From: Methanothrix sp.
GTDB lineage: Archaea > Halobacteriota > Methanosarcinia > Methanotrichales > Methanotrichaceae
Length of the DNA stretch: 12,436 nt
Assembly: GCA_011620785.1 (NCBI GenBank)
Contig: WOYM01000073.1
Location: 1 to 12,436 of the forward strand
Direction: 5' to 3'
The notes below the pieces were generated by a model. The model made no database searches, had not been told where the DNA came from, and worked only from the letters and a program-made list of their open reading frames with translations. Each line of letters starts with the position of its first letter. Position 1 is the stretch's first letter. Positions 7,190 through 12,436 of this stretch are shown in pieces. Both the position numbers and the translations under genes were made by a program.

Positions 7190-7654
7190 ATGACATTCCC
7201 TGCAATGCACCATGATAAGAAGAAGATCCTGTTCCTGTGCACTCACAACTCCGCCCGCTCCCAGATTGCTGAGGGACTCCTGCGTGCCATGTATGGCGAT
7301 CGATACGAGGTCTATAGTGCGGGCGTTGATCCAACGGCAGTCGACCCCCGCGCGGTGCGGGCCATGAGTGAGATCGGCATCGATATCTCCGGCCAGCGCT
7401 CCAAATCCTCCCAGGAATTTCTGGATACGGTCTTTGACCTGGCGGTCACAGTATGCGACCGGGCCAGGCAGGCCTGCCCCATCTGCAGCACAGATATCGA
7501 GCTTCCCGCCCGAACGCCTCGTGCGAGAGAGGTCATCCACAGAAGCTTCCTGGATCCGGCGGCCACAAGAGGATCAGAGGAAGAGGAGATGCAGGCCTTC
7601 AGAAGAGTGAGAGATGAGATGAAGGATTGGATCTCTCAGACCTTTGGGGGATGA
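7190..7654 (+). CDS. arsC: Arsenate reductase, thioredoxin-coupled (LMW-phosphatase fold)
   Basis: ArsC reduces arsenate to arsenite in the cytoplasm. The phosphatase-type P-loop CTHNSARS starts at C17 (CX5R, R23). C89 and C96 follow, so the spacing 72 and 7 residues is the same as the C10-C82-C89 triad of staphylococcal/Bacillus ArsC. That indicates a disulfide cascade resolved by thioredoxin rather than glutaredoxin. C99 is an additional cysteine (CPIC, 96-99). The FLDPA segment (120-124) holds the likely general acid, and QAFRRVRDEMKDWI (135-148) matches the family's C-terminal helix. About ten residues more than usual lie around 105-132. ATG 7190 has no strong ribosome binding site, and ATG 7205 (MHHDKKKILFLC) is an alternative start. 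It is convergent with the ArsP-type permease. The family is certain; the mechanism follows from the cysteine spacing. Confidence 0.93.
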   Translation: MTFPAMHHDKKKILFLCTHNSARSQIAEGLLRAMYGDRYEVYSAGVDPTAVDPRAVRAMSEIGIDISGQRSKSSQEFLDTVFDLAVTVCDRARQACPICSTDIELPARTPRAREVIHRSFLDPAATRGSEEEEMQAFRRVRDEMKDWISQTFGG

Positions 7655-7655
7655 C

Positions 7656-7689
7656 TGCAGGACTCTTTTTTCGCCCTAATTCGCCTGCA
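7656..7689. terminator. T6 tract in an inverted repeat between convergent arsC and arsP
   Basis: Perfect 6-base arms TGCAGG (7656-7661) and CCTGCA (7684-7689) flank a loop containing six T (7666-7671), directly after the arsC stop. The T-tract alone is a plausible archaeal terminator for arsC; the long loop makes the hairpin uncertain. Confidence 0.4.
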
Positions 7690-7721
7690 ATATTTCTATT
7701 TCTTTTCTCCTTCTGCAACTA

Positions 7722-8621
7722 TCACAATGCCAACCAGTTGGCCAGATATCCGACCGCAATCGCTATTGTGATGATGGCGAGCACAAAGGCTGCCAGCATC
7801 TTCCTTTTGAATATGGCGGAAAGAAGGGTCAGCTCAGGGATGCTCGCGCCCGCTCCGCCGACGACCAGGGCCAGCACCGCTCCCGTGCTCATCCCTTTCT
7901 CTATGAGCGCCAGGCCGATGGGGATCATGGTCTCCACCCGGATGTAGATGGGGATGCCTATGATTGCTGCCACAGGAATGGCAAAAGGATTGCCTCTTCC
8001 AGCGATGCTTGATATCAGCTCCGTGGGCACGAATCCGTGAATGAAGGCACCAATTCCCGCTCCCAAGAGTAGATAGGGCACAAGCTGGCGGAATAGGCTG
8101 AAGGCGAACCCTGCCGAGCGCTGTATCTTCGACCTTGCATCCTGTGCCTGCTGGCAGTCGCATGCGCCTCTCACCGCGGCCACAGATTTAACCTGGGAAG
8201 CGAATCCCAGACTATCGAGCACCAGGCCGATTGTGATTGTTGCCAGGAAGGTGACGACAAAGTAGAGAAGAGCCGTCTTCCAGCCGAGGAGAATGATGAA
8301 CAGGGATATTACCACCGGATTTAGCAGGGGCGAGGCAAACAGAAATGCCATTGCAGATGCAAAGGGCACGCCCGCATTGAGCATCCCCAGGAGAAGTGGA
8401 ATGGTCGAGCAGGAGCAAAATGGAGTTAGCGCACCAAAACCGGCGCCCAGAAAGCTGCCAAAGATCCTGTGCCGCCCGCCCAAGGCCCTCTTTATAGTCT
8501 CATCAGACACATACTCCTGGATCAGCCCCACGAGAAAGGTTATCCCTATGAATAATACTATCAATTCCACTGCAATCTCTATGAAAAAGCTCATAGCAGT
8601 CGCTAGGTTGTCATAGAACAT
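7722..8621 (-). CDS. arsP: ArsP/COG0701-type permease (possible organoarsenical efflux)
   Basis: A 299-residue membrane protein of the COG0701 (DUF318) permease family, which includes ArsP exporters of trivalent methyl- and aryl-arsenicals and SO_0444-type putative metal exporters. About eight hydrophobic segments are split by a cytoplasmic-type loop (about 143-172). The family motif TPFCSCSTIPLLLG (66-79) has C69 and C71. The loop has another pair, C154 and C156 (CDCQQ). Repeated glycine/proline helices occur at NPVVIS (101-106) and IPELTLL (261-267). ATG 8621 has GGTGG upstream. It follows arsR3 by 30 nt, so the two form a unit. With ArsM in the island, export of methylarsenite is an attractive role, but arsenite or another metal is possible because substrate cannot be read from the motif. 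Confidence 0.85.
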   Translation of the reverse strand: MFYDNLATAMSFFIEIAVELIVLFIGITFLVGLIQEYVSDETIKRALGGRHRIFGSFLGAGFGALTPFCSCSTIPLLLGMLNAGVPFASAMAFLFASPLLNPVVISLFIILLGWKTALLYFVVTFLATITIGLVLDSLGFASQVKSVAAVRGACDCQQAQDARSKIQRSAGFAFSLFRQLVPYLLLGAGIGAFIHGFVPTELISSIAGRGNPFAIPVAAIIGIPIYIRVETMIPIGLALIEKGMSTGAVLALVVGGAGASIPELTLLSAIFKRKMLAAFVLAIITIAIAVGYLANWLAL

Positions 8622-8651
8622 CTCATCCCACCACTTAAAAATCTTTTAGTC

Positions 8652-9071
8652 TTATTTTATCTTCTTCAGCTCTCGAGCTTGCTTGATCATCTCATTGACA
8701 GCGCTGTCTGCCAGGCGGTAGTAGGACCATTTGCCATCCTTTCGCTCTCTGACCAGTCCTGCCTCTCTGAGAATGGATAGATGATGGGAGGTGGTGGACT
8801 GAGGCTTATCAAGAGCAGTCATGATCTCGCAGACGCATAGCTCTCCTTCCTTCAAGAGCTTTACAATCCTGAGCCGACAGGGGTCAGCAACGGCCTTAAA
8901 GACCACCACCTCTCCTTCCGGGCCATCAATGTCGATCGCCTTCATCAATGATAAGAGCCTTCTGGTCCTCGACCGCGCCCGATCCTCATCTCCGATGAGC
9001 CTGGCCAGGCTGCATATTGCATCCTCATCGATTGATTCCTCAATGATCTCATCATTCGTCGAATCTGGCAT
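8652..9071 (-). CDS. arsR: ArsR-family arsenic-responsive repressor (ArsR3)
   Basis: A 139-residue winged-helix repressor closely similar to ArsR2. It has C65 in VADPCRL, C79/C81 in GELCVCEI, recognition helix KPQSTTSHHLSILREAG (89-105) and wing ERKDGKWSYYRL (109-120). C20 is an extra N-terminal cysteine. The ELCVC element is the As(III) site of classical ArsR proteins. GGTGGGTGAAA precedes ATG 9071, though about 10 nt away. The gene lies 69 nt after the 97-residue CCC protein and 30 nt before the permease. The 69-nt gap has only a weak TATA-like CATAAAAG, so transcription probably starts at 9449-9473 upstream of the CCC protein. It probably represses that unit, including itself. Confidence 0.93.
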   Translation of the reverse strand: MPDSTNDEIIEESIDEDAICSLARLIGDEDRARSRTRRLLSLMKAIDIDGPEGEVVVFKAVADPCRLRIVKLLKEGELCVCEIMTALDKPQSTTSHHLSILREAGLVRERKDGKWSYYRLADSAVNEMIKQARELKKIK

Positions 9072-9140
9072 AATTGTCTATTTCACCCACCAACTACTCA
9101 TGAGTGCAGATATGGCTTTTATGGCCTTTTGCATTGGATC

Positions 9141-9434
9141 CTATTTTGTCCTGGCTTCGAAGTACCTCTGATATTCTGCCAAAAAGGCAATTTTATACAT
9201 CTCCTCTGCCCCATCAGCGATAAAGTTGGCCTTTTTCAGCTCCTCGACCAGCTCATCTCCAGTGGAGTCCTCTGGCTTCTTTCCCTTTTTAAAGAATTCC
9301 TGGAGGGCTTCATCCAGGCCCTTGATTCCTACGCTGCGTCCACCTACGTTGATCTGTCTGAGTCCCACAATGCGGGTGCTACAGCAACAACCGCTGCTGC
9401 CCTTATCCCCGAAGATCTTATCCTTCAGTCCCAT
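9141..9434 (-). CDS. 97-residue protein with CCC motif, first gene of the arsR3-arsP unit
   Basis: A short soluble protein. The N-terminus has MGLKDKIFGDKGSSG followed by three consecutive cysteines (16-18) and CSTRIVGLRQINVGG; no other cysteines are present. The rest is a compact alpha/beta region with VGIKGLDEAL (35-44) and a helical end, EYQRYFEARTK (87-97). I recall small archaeal and bacterial proteins with a similar VGI..GLDE and C-terminal EYxR pattern near metal genes, but cannot name the family with confidence. The frame reaches a GTG at 9443, but the TATA box at 9464-9473 puts transcript start near 9442 and GTGAT precedes ATG 9434, so 9434 is preferred. A triple-cysteine head suits a metallochaperone or As(III)-binding role; that is inference. 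Confidence 0.8.
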   Translation of the reverse strand: MGLKDKIFGDKGSSGCCCSTRIVGLRQINVGGRSVGIKGLDEALQEFFKKGKKPEDSTGDELVEELKKANFIADGAEEMYKIAFLAEYQRYFEARTK

Positions 9435-9448
9435 GATAATCACAGATC

Positions 9449-9473
9449 ATATCAATCTTTGCCGATATATAAT
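9449..9473 (-). promoter_or_regulatory. TATA promoter and candidate ArsR operator of the CCC-protein/arsR3/arsP unit
   Basis: On the minus strand ATTATATATC (9464-9473) is the TATA box, with transcript start expected near 9442. It continues into a 20-bp repeat at 9449-9468, plus-strand ATATCAATCTTTGCCGATAT, which has both ATATC and GATAT ends separated by 10 bases. The TATA-to-distal-half spacing is identical to that of the acr3 operon promoter. Confidence 0.65.
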
Positions 9474-9594
9474 GCTTGCGCTTTATCTGAATTCTGTCAG
9501 GATTTGATGTGCATCGCAATAAAATGGTTTAAGAATCCAAAGTCATATTTGTTTAGAGAATTACGCATCAATTTTTATCGATTTGAGATGTTGC

Positions 9595-9629
9595 TTTAAA
9601 AAGGAGAATTTTCTGATTTTTCAGAAAAT
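9595..9629 (+). promoter_or_regulatory. Promoter with perfect 9-bp inverted repeat upstream of the AbrB-type gene
   Basis: TTTAAAAA (9595-9602) can serve as TATA box. It is followed at once by a perfect palindrome: ATTTTCTGA (9608-9616), a TTTT spacer, and TCAGAAAAT (9621-9629). The repeat straddles the expected transcript start (near 9624-9627) and lies 29 nt before ATG 9659. It is unlike the ATATC-N10-GATAT motif, so a different regulator, possibly the AbrB-type protein itself, probably binds here. Confidence 0.5.
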
Positions 9630-9658
9630 CTTAAATAATCAGAGATCGCAATACGATC

Positions 9659-9934
9659 ATGGCTGTAAAATCCGAAGACAAGGCCTGTTGCCTGCCGGGA
9701 TCGATGAGCACATGCCGAGTGGAATCCATAGTAAGCGTAGATGAGCGCGGGCAGATGGTCCTTCCCAAGGATATCAGGGAAAGGGCAAAAATACGACCGG
9801 GAGACAAGCTGGCAGTGGTGAGCATGGAGAAGGATGGCAAGATCTGCTGCCTATCATTGATCAGGGTAAAAGAGCTGGAGGGCATGGTGAAATCTGTGCT
9901 AGGACCGGTTATTGATGATATATTCAAGAAATAA
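9659..9934 (+). CDS. AbrB/SpoVT-type DNA-binding protein (HgcC-like), partner of arsM
   Basis: A 91-residue protein with a swapped-hairpin AbrB domain at about 22-56 (SIVSVDERGQMVLPKDIRERAKIRPGDKLAVV), a DNA-binding fold that dimerises. Cysteine pairs flank it: C10-C11 and C19 before, C63-C64 after (KICCLSLIRV). A C-terminal helix follows (70-90). Cysteine-rich AbrB-type proteins of this length are annotated in databases as HgcAB-associated protein HgcC and are also often next to arsM; no hgcA or hgcB is visible here. The paired cysteines suggest As(III) or Hg(II) sensing. The gene lies 31 nt ahead of arsM on the same strand, and a palindrome in its promoter is a natural operator for a dimeric regulator. 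No clear ribosome binding site precedes ATG 9659. Confidence 0.85.
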   Translation: MAVKSEDKACCLPGSMSTCRVESIVSVDERGQMVLPKDIRERAKIRPGDKLAVVSMEKDGKICCLSLIRVKELEGMVKSVLGPVIDDIFKK

Positions 9935-9965
9935 TACTATATTTAGAATTTGAGGTGAACTAACG

Positions 9966-10790
9966 ATGAACGATTCGGAAATAAAGGTACTGGTTAAGGA
10001 GAGCTACGGAAAAATAGCCGGGAAAGGAGGCTCGTGCTGCCCCACTAAAGGCTCATGCTGTGGAACTCTTCCCCCGGAGGAGATCAGCAAAGGTATCGGC
10101 TACTCTGAGGACGAGATGAATGCCGTGCCCCAGGGGGCTAATCTGGGCCTGGGCTGCGGCAATCCAATCGCACTGGCATCGATCAAAGAAGGGGAGACTG
10201 TGCTCGACCTGGGCTCGGGGGCGGGATTTGATAGCTTCCTTGCCGCAAGCAGGGTTGGACCGACAGGAAAGGTCATTGGAGTGGATATGACCCCGGAGAT
10301 GATCAACAGGGCAAGAGAGAATGCAGCTATTGGAGGCTACAGCAATGTGCAGTTTTTGCCTGGCGAGCTGGAGGATCTTCCCGTTGAGGATAACAGTGTG
10401 GATGTTGTCATCTCCAACTGTGTCATCAACCTGGTGCCCGACAAAGAGAAGGCCTTCAAAGAAGCCTTCCGGGTGCTCAAGGCCGGCGGCAGGCTGATGG
10501 TCTCAGATCTCGTCCTGCGCCAGGAGCTGCCTGATCGCATAAAGGAATCAATCGAAGGCTATGTGGGCTGCATCTCGGGAGCAGCCATGAAGGACGTCTA
10601 TCTGGATACGATAAGATCTGCAGGCTTCGACGAAGTAGAAGTGATTGAGGAATCCGCCTTCTCACTGGATTTTTTTGTCAGTGACAGCACAGATCAGGTA
10701 ACAGGTCAGAGTCCGGGAATGAGCGCGGAAGAAGTCAACGGATTTGCAGATTCAGTATCCAGCATAAAGGTAAGGGCTATTAAGCCGTGA
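9966..10790 (+). CDS. arsM: Arsenite S-adenosylmethionine methyltransferase
   Basis: ArsM transfers methyl groups from SAM to As(III) in the cytoplasm, giving methylated arsenicals. The Rossmann methyltransferase core begins with motif I VLDLGSGAGFDS (79-90), then VDMTPEMINRAREN (106-119). The arsenic-site cysteines are present: C64 in GLGCGNP, C152 in ISNCVINL and C202 in YVGCISGA. The C152-C202 separation of 50 equals that of C174-C224 in the characterised algal ArsM. The N-terminus has two extra Cys-Cys pairs, C24-C25 and C31-C32 (GGSCC, GSCCG), as in many microbial ArsM proteins. A strong GAGGTGA ribosome binding site precedes ATG 9966. It is co-transcribed with the AbrB-type gene, and a hairpin terminator follows. 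Combined with the ArsP-type permease, the cell could methylate arsenic and then export it. Confidence 0.95.
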   Translation: MNDSEIKVLVKESYGKIAGKGGSCCPTKGSCCGTLPPEEISKGIGYSEDEMNAVPQGANLGLGCGNPIALASIKEGETVLDLGSGAGFDSFLAASRVGPTGKVIGVDMTPEMINRARENAAIGGYSNVQFLPGELEDLPVEDNSVDVVISNCVINLVPDKEKAFKEAFRVLKAGGRLMVSDLVLRQELPDRIKESIEGYVGCISGAAMKDVYLDTIRSAGFDEVEVIEESAFSLDFFVSDSTDQVTGQSPGMSAEEVNGFADSVSSIKVRAIKP

Positions 10791-10800
10791 TGATGGTGAG

Positions 10801-10848
10801 ATCAGGCCCTGAATCTGAGGGTCTGAGGCCTGATTTCCCACTTTTTTT
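10801..10848 (+). terminator. Hairpin and T7 terminator after arsM
   Basis: Perfect 8-bp arms ATCAGGCC (10801-10808) and GGCCTGAT (10827-10834) begin 10 nt after the arsM stop. An internal CCCT/AGGG pairing offers an alternative fold. A run of seven T follows (10842-10848). Confidence 0.65.
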
Positions 10849-11187
10849 ATTTATAGATTCATAATTGAATTTATGCCTGCAACCATCGATAATATGCCAT
10901 CTATGATCCATTTATGGCTATCGTCATATCCAGCTTCAGTTAAATTGATAGTATTTATCTGGCTGCTCTCGAAGTGAACATTTTTTTTTAAACTGTATAT
11001 CGTCAAGAGCGAACTTCGGACCTCCAAAATCAGCAAATCCGAGAAAATTGCTTCCGCTGAAATCTGCTGGCTGATGAGTCGCTGGTGGGCTTAACCGATG
11101 GCCGATGACATTACTTTTCTATATCGATGCTTCTTGGATACGCCTACGGATAAAAAAGCAAAGTATCATAGTTTGTCCCCAGTGGAC
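10849..11187. other. Intergenic region without a supportable gene
   Basis: This AT-rich stretch shows short open frames on both strands (for example minus strand 10851-11036 and plus strand from 11098) with no ribosome binding site, recognisable motif or conserved-looking composition. A gene fragment cannot be excluded. Confidence 0.45.
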
Positions 11188-11263
11188 GCGGGTCAGGGGG
11201 GCCCGCACGGCCTGGAGTGCGCCCTGTTGCCCAAGCCGCAGGCCACCCTCGCTGGGCACCCAG
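11188..11263. other. GC-rich patch with several stem-loops
   Basis: This block is sharply more GC-rich than its AT-rich surroundings. It contains three inverted repeats in series: GCGGG (11188-11192)/CCCGC (11202-11206), GGCCTG (11209-11214)/CAGGCC (11239-11244) and CTGG (11252-11255)/CCAG (11260-11263). No protein motif is evident in any frame. It could be a structured RNA, or a remnant of foreign DNA. The strand is undetermined. Confidence 0.35.
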
Positions 11264-11312
11264 AAAAAGGCGTAGGATATTGCCTGAAATCAATAAATCG
11301 ATTGTTTCAATC

Positions 11313-11453
11313 ATGAAAGGCAAAGTCTATATATTATGGATAACTTTATCTATTATAATGATATTATGCAGTATAGGCAAGGATAATTCGCAGAAAGAGT
11401 TTCTGCTGCCTAACTGGACCGAGAAGTGGACTTTAAGATATAGCAGGTGTTAA
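11313..11453 (+). CDS. Possible 46-residue membrane-anchored or leader peptide before the cupin gene
   Basis: ATG 11313 opens a 46-residue frame that ends one base before the cupin start. The N-terminus is strongly hydrophobic (VYILWITLSIIMILC, 5-19), like a signal or anchor segment, followed by a polar tail ending in a cysteine. Against it: no ribosome binding site is seen, and a TATA-like CTATATATT inside the frame (about 11328-11336) would start transcription downstream of this ATG. The bases AGATATAGCA occur both near its end and at the cupin start. It may be a real small gene or a chance frame. Confidence 0.3.
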   Translation: MKGKVYILWITLSIIMILCSIGKDNSQKEFLLPNWTEKWTLRYSRC

Positions 11454-11454
11454 T

Positions 11455-12021
11455 ATGAGATATAGCAAAATTTTGCTGTGCGTGATGACGCTATTCTGCC
11501 TTGCATTTCAGGCAGGTGCTGAATTGGAAGGCACAAACGATACAGATTTAAATATGTCAAATGAATCCAGCGGAGGCGAATTTGCTGAGGCATACGTGAT
11601 CAATATTGAAGAAAAGACGCTGGAGAATAATTATTTTCGCGAAGTCTTGCACACAGGACTCTATAGTCAGCTTGTTGTAATGTCTATTGCCCCTGGCGAG
11701 GATATTGGTGAGGAGACTCACATAGGTGTAGATCAATTCATTAGAGTCGAGTCAGGTACTGGAAAGGCTATCTTGAATGGCACAGAGTACGACCTTGCGA
11801 ATGGATCTGCGGTCGTGATCCCTGCAGGTATGATACATAATATCATCAATCCCTCTGATTCAGAACCCTTGAAGCTTTATACAATCTACTCTCCACCAAA
11901 TCATCCGCCAGGCACAATCAACGTGGACAAAGCCGCTGCATTGGCCTATAAAAAAGAAGGAGAAAGGATAAAAGAAGAAATGAACGAAAGGATAAATGAT
12001 GAAGAGGCAAATGAAAACTAA
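11455..12021 (+). CDS. Exported cupin-domain protein
   Basis: A 188-residue protein with a signal peptide (hydrophobic 5-20, cleavage near QAGA) and one cupin barrel. Motif 1 is G81EDIGEETHIGVDQFIRVESGTG, with E87 and H89 as likely metal ligands and Q94 in place of the usual histidine or glutamate. Motif 2 is G117SAVVIPAGMIHNIIN, with P123, G125, H128 and N132. The tail LYTIYSPPNHPPGTINVDKA is common to mannose-6-phosphate-isomerase-like cupins, which are normally cytoplasmic, so the signal peptide is unusual. The C-terminus is a charged Lys/Glu-rich helix. An AGGTG ribosome binding site sits 6 nt upstream. The ligand and any link to arsenic are unknown. Confidence 0.85.
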   Translation: MRYSKILLCVMTLFCLAFQAGAELEGTNDTDLNMSNESSGGEFAEAYVINIEEKTLENNYFREVLHTGLYSQLVVMSIAPGEDIGEETHIGVDQFIRVESGTGKAILNGTEYDLANGSAVVIPAGMIHNIINPSDSEPLKLYTIYSPPNHPPGTINVDKAAALAYKKEGERIKEEMNERINDEEANEN

Positions 12022-12072
12022 CCCGGATAAAAAACTTCGGTATCATAAATTAGCGTATTGATGTATCGTTTC

Positions 12073-12105
12073 CTGACCGGCATAATCGGTCAGAACAAAT
12101 TTTTT
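12073..12105 (+). terminator. Hairpin and T6 terminator after the cupin gene
   Basis: Perfect 7-bp arms CTGACCG (12073-12079) and CGGTCAG (12087-12093) with a 7-base loop are followed within 7 nt by six T (12100-12105). It lies about 50 nt after the cupin stop. Confidence 0.6.
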
Positions 12106-12135
12106 GCATTGGGTGATCCTGATGCAGGCGGTCAG

Positions 12136-12397
12136 TTATTTGAACATCTCTATATCATTTGCACAATACTTTTGGGGCGCTTCGCTCTTTCCTGAGGGTA
12201 ACCTCATGATATCGATCTCGAGGTTCATGTCTTGACATCCTTCAAGGAGTCTGACCGAGAGGCGATGTATAGCGATAACCGATCCATATGATGTGGTTCT
12301 TAGGGATTATGTCACTGATATGATCTGGCAGACATGCCATATCTGAGACGTGAGAGATGCTATAGGCCAGATAGCTCTTGCCCGATAATTTGTGCAA
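12136..12397 (-). pseudogene. Possible frameshifted short gene remnant
   Basis: On the minus strand a frame from TTG 12397 to a TGA at 12242-12244 encodes 51 residues including SDMACLPDHISDIIPKNHII and WIGYRY. A second frame then carries on to a TAA at 12136-12138 (30 residues from ATG 12228, ending KYCANDIEMFK). Together they look like one small protein broken by a frameshift. No family was recognised and no ribosome binding site was found, so it may be chance. Apart from this, the terminator and the edge promoter, 12022-12436 holds nothing I can support. Confidence 0.25.
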
Positions 12398-12401
12398 AAA
12401 A

Positions 12402-12424
12402 CTTATATCAAATTACTTTGATAT
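12402..12424 (+). promoter_or_regulatory. TATA promoter with exact ATATC-N10-GATAT operator at the right edge
   Basis: CTTATATC (12402-12409) is a TATA box pointing right, with transcript start expected near 12431. It merges into ATATCAAATTACTTTGATAT (12405-12424), a perfect repeat with 8-base arms around TTAC. The geometry is the same as at the ars promoters within the window. The gene it serves lies beyond position 12436. Confidence 0.6.
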
Positions 12425-12436
12425 TGGACATGCTAC

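Noticed and set aside
10851..11036. 61-residue minus-strand frame in the arsM-cupin gap
   Set aside because: No ribosome binding site, no recognisable motif, and it runs against the arsM terminator; not supportable as a gene.
1..12436. CRISPR arrays, tRNA or rRNA genes, insertion sequences
   Set aside because: No regularly spaced repeats, tRNA-like cloverleaf or transposase-like reading frame was seen by eye on either strand.

Overview
The window looks like an arsenic-detoxification island from an archaeon, most likely a methanogen of the Methanosarcinales/Methanotrichales type. The archaeal assignment rests on TATA-box promoters (CTTATATAT-like) about 25 nt ahead of the expected transcript starts, GGTG/GAGGTGA-type ribosome binding sites, T-tract terminators, and a gene set typical of anaerobic archaea (ACR3, redoxin-CcdA, AbrB-ArsM). 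The lineage is inferred from general resemblance and was not tested by search.

Layout. At the left edge, a minus-strand pair holds an ArsR repressor with N-terminal Cys-Cys pairs and a gene cut off by the edge. Next is an isolated plus-strand PD-(D/E)XK-type nuclease-like gene that appears unrelated to arsenic. A minus-strand operon then runs from 4689 down to 2006: a 47-residue CxxC mini-protein, ArsR2, an exported tandem rhodanese-like protein and the ACR3 arsenite exporter. Divergent from it, on the plus strand, are an exported thioredoxin-like protein, a redoxin-CcdA fusion and a thioredoxin-type arsenate reductase (ArsC). Convergent with ArsC is a minus-strand unit (9434 down to 7722): a 97-residue CCC protein, ArsR3 and an ArsP-type permease. 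Divergent again, on the plus strand, are an AbrB-type regulator and the ArsM methyltransferase. The right end has a structured GC-rich intergenic patch, an exported cupin protein, a decayed-looking short reading frame and a promoter pointing out of the window.

How the genes fit together. ArsC would reduce arsenate to arsenite, ACR3 would export arsenite, ArsM would methylate it, and the ArsP-type permease could export trivalent methylarsenicals. CcdA and the thioredoxin-like protein would move reducing power across the membrane. Three ArsR repressors probably control this.

The most notable unexplained signals are: (1) a shared 20-bp inverted repeat, ATATC-N10-GATAT, placed so that one half-site lies inside the TATA box at several promoters, with an exact copy at the right edge; (2) an exported tandem rhodanese with no catalytic cysteine in either domain, whose only cysteines are an adjacent pair at the predicted mature N-terminus; and (3) two very small cysteine-rich proteins, each the first gene of an ars transcription unit.
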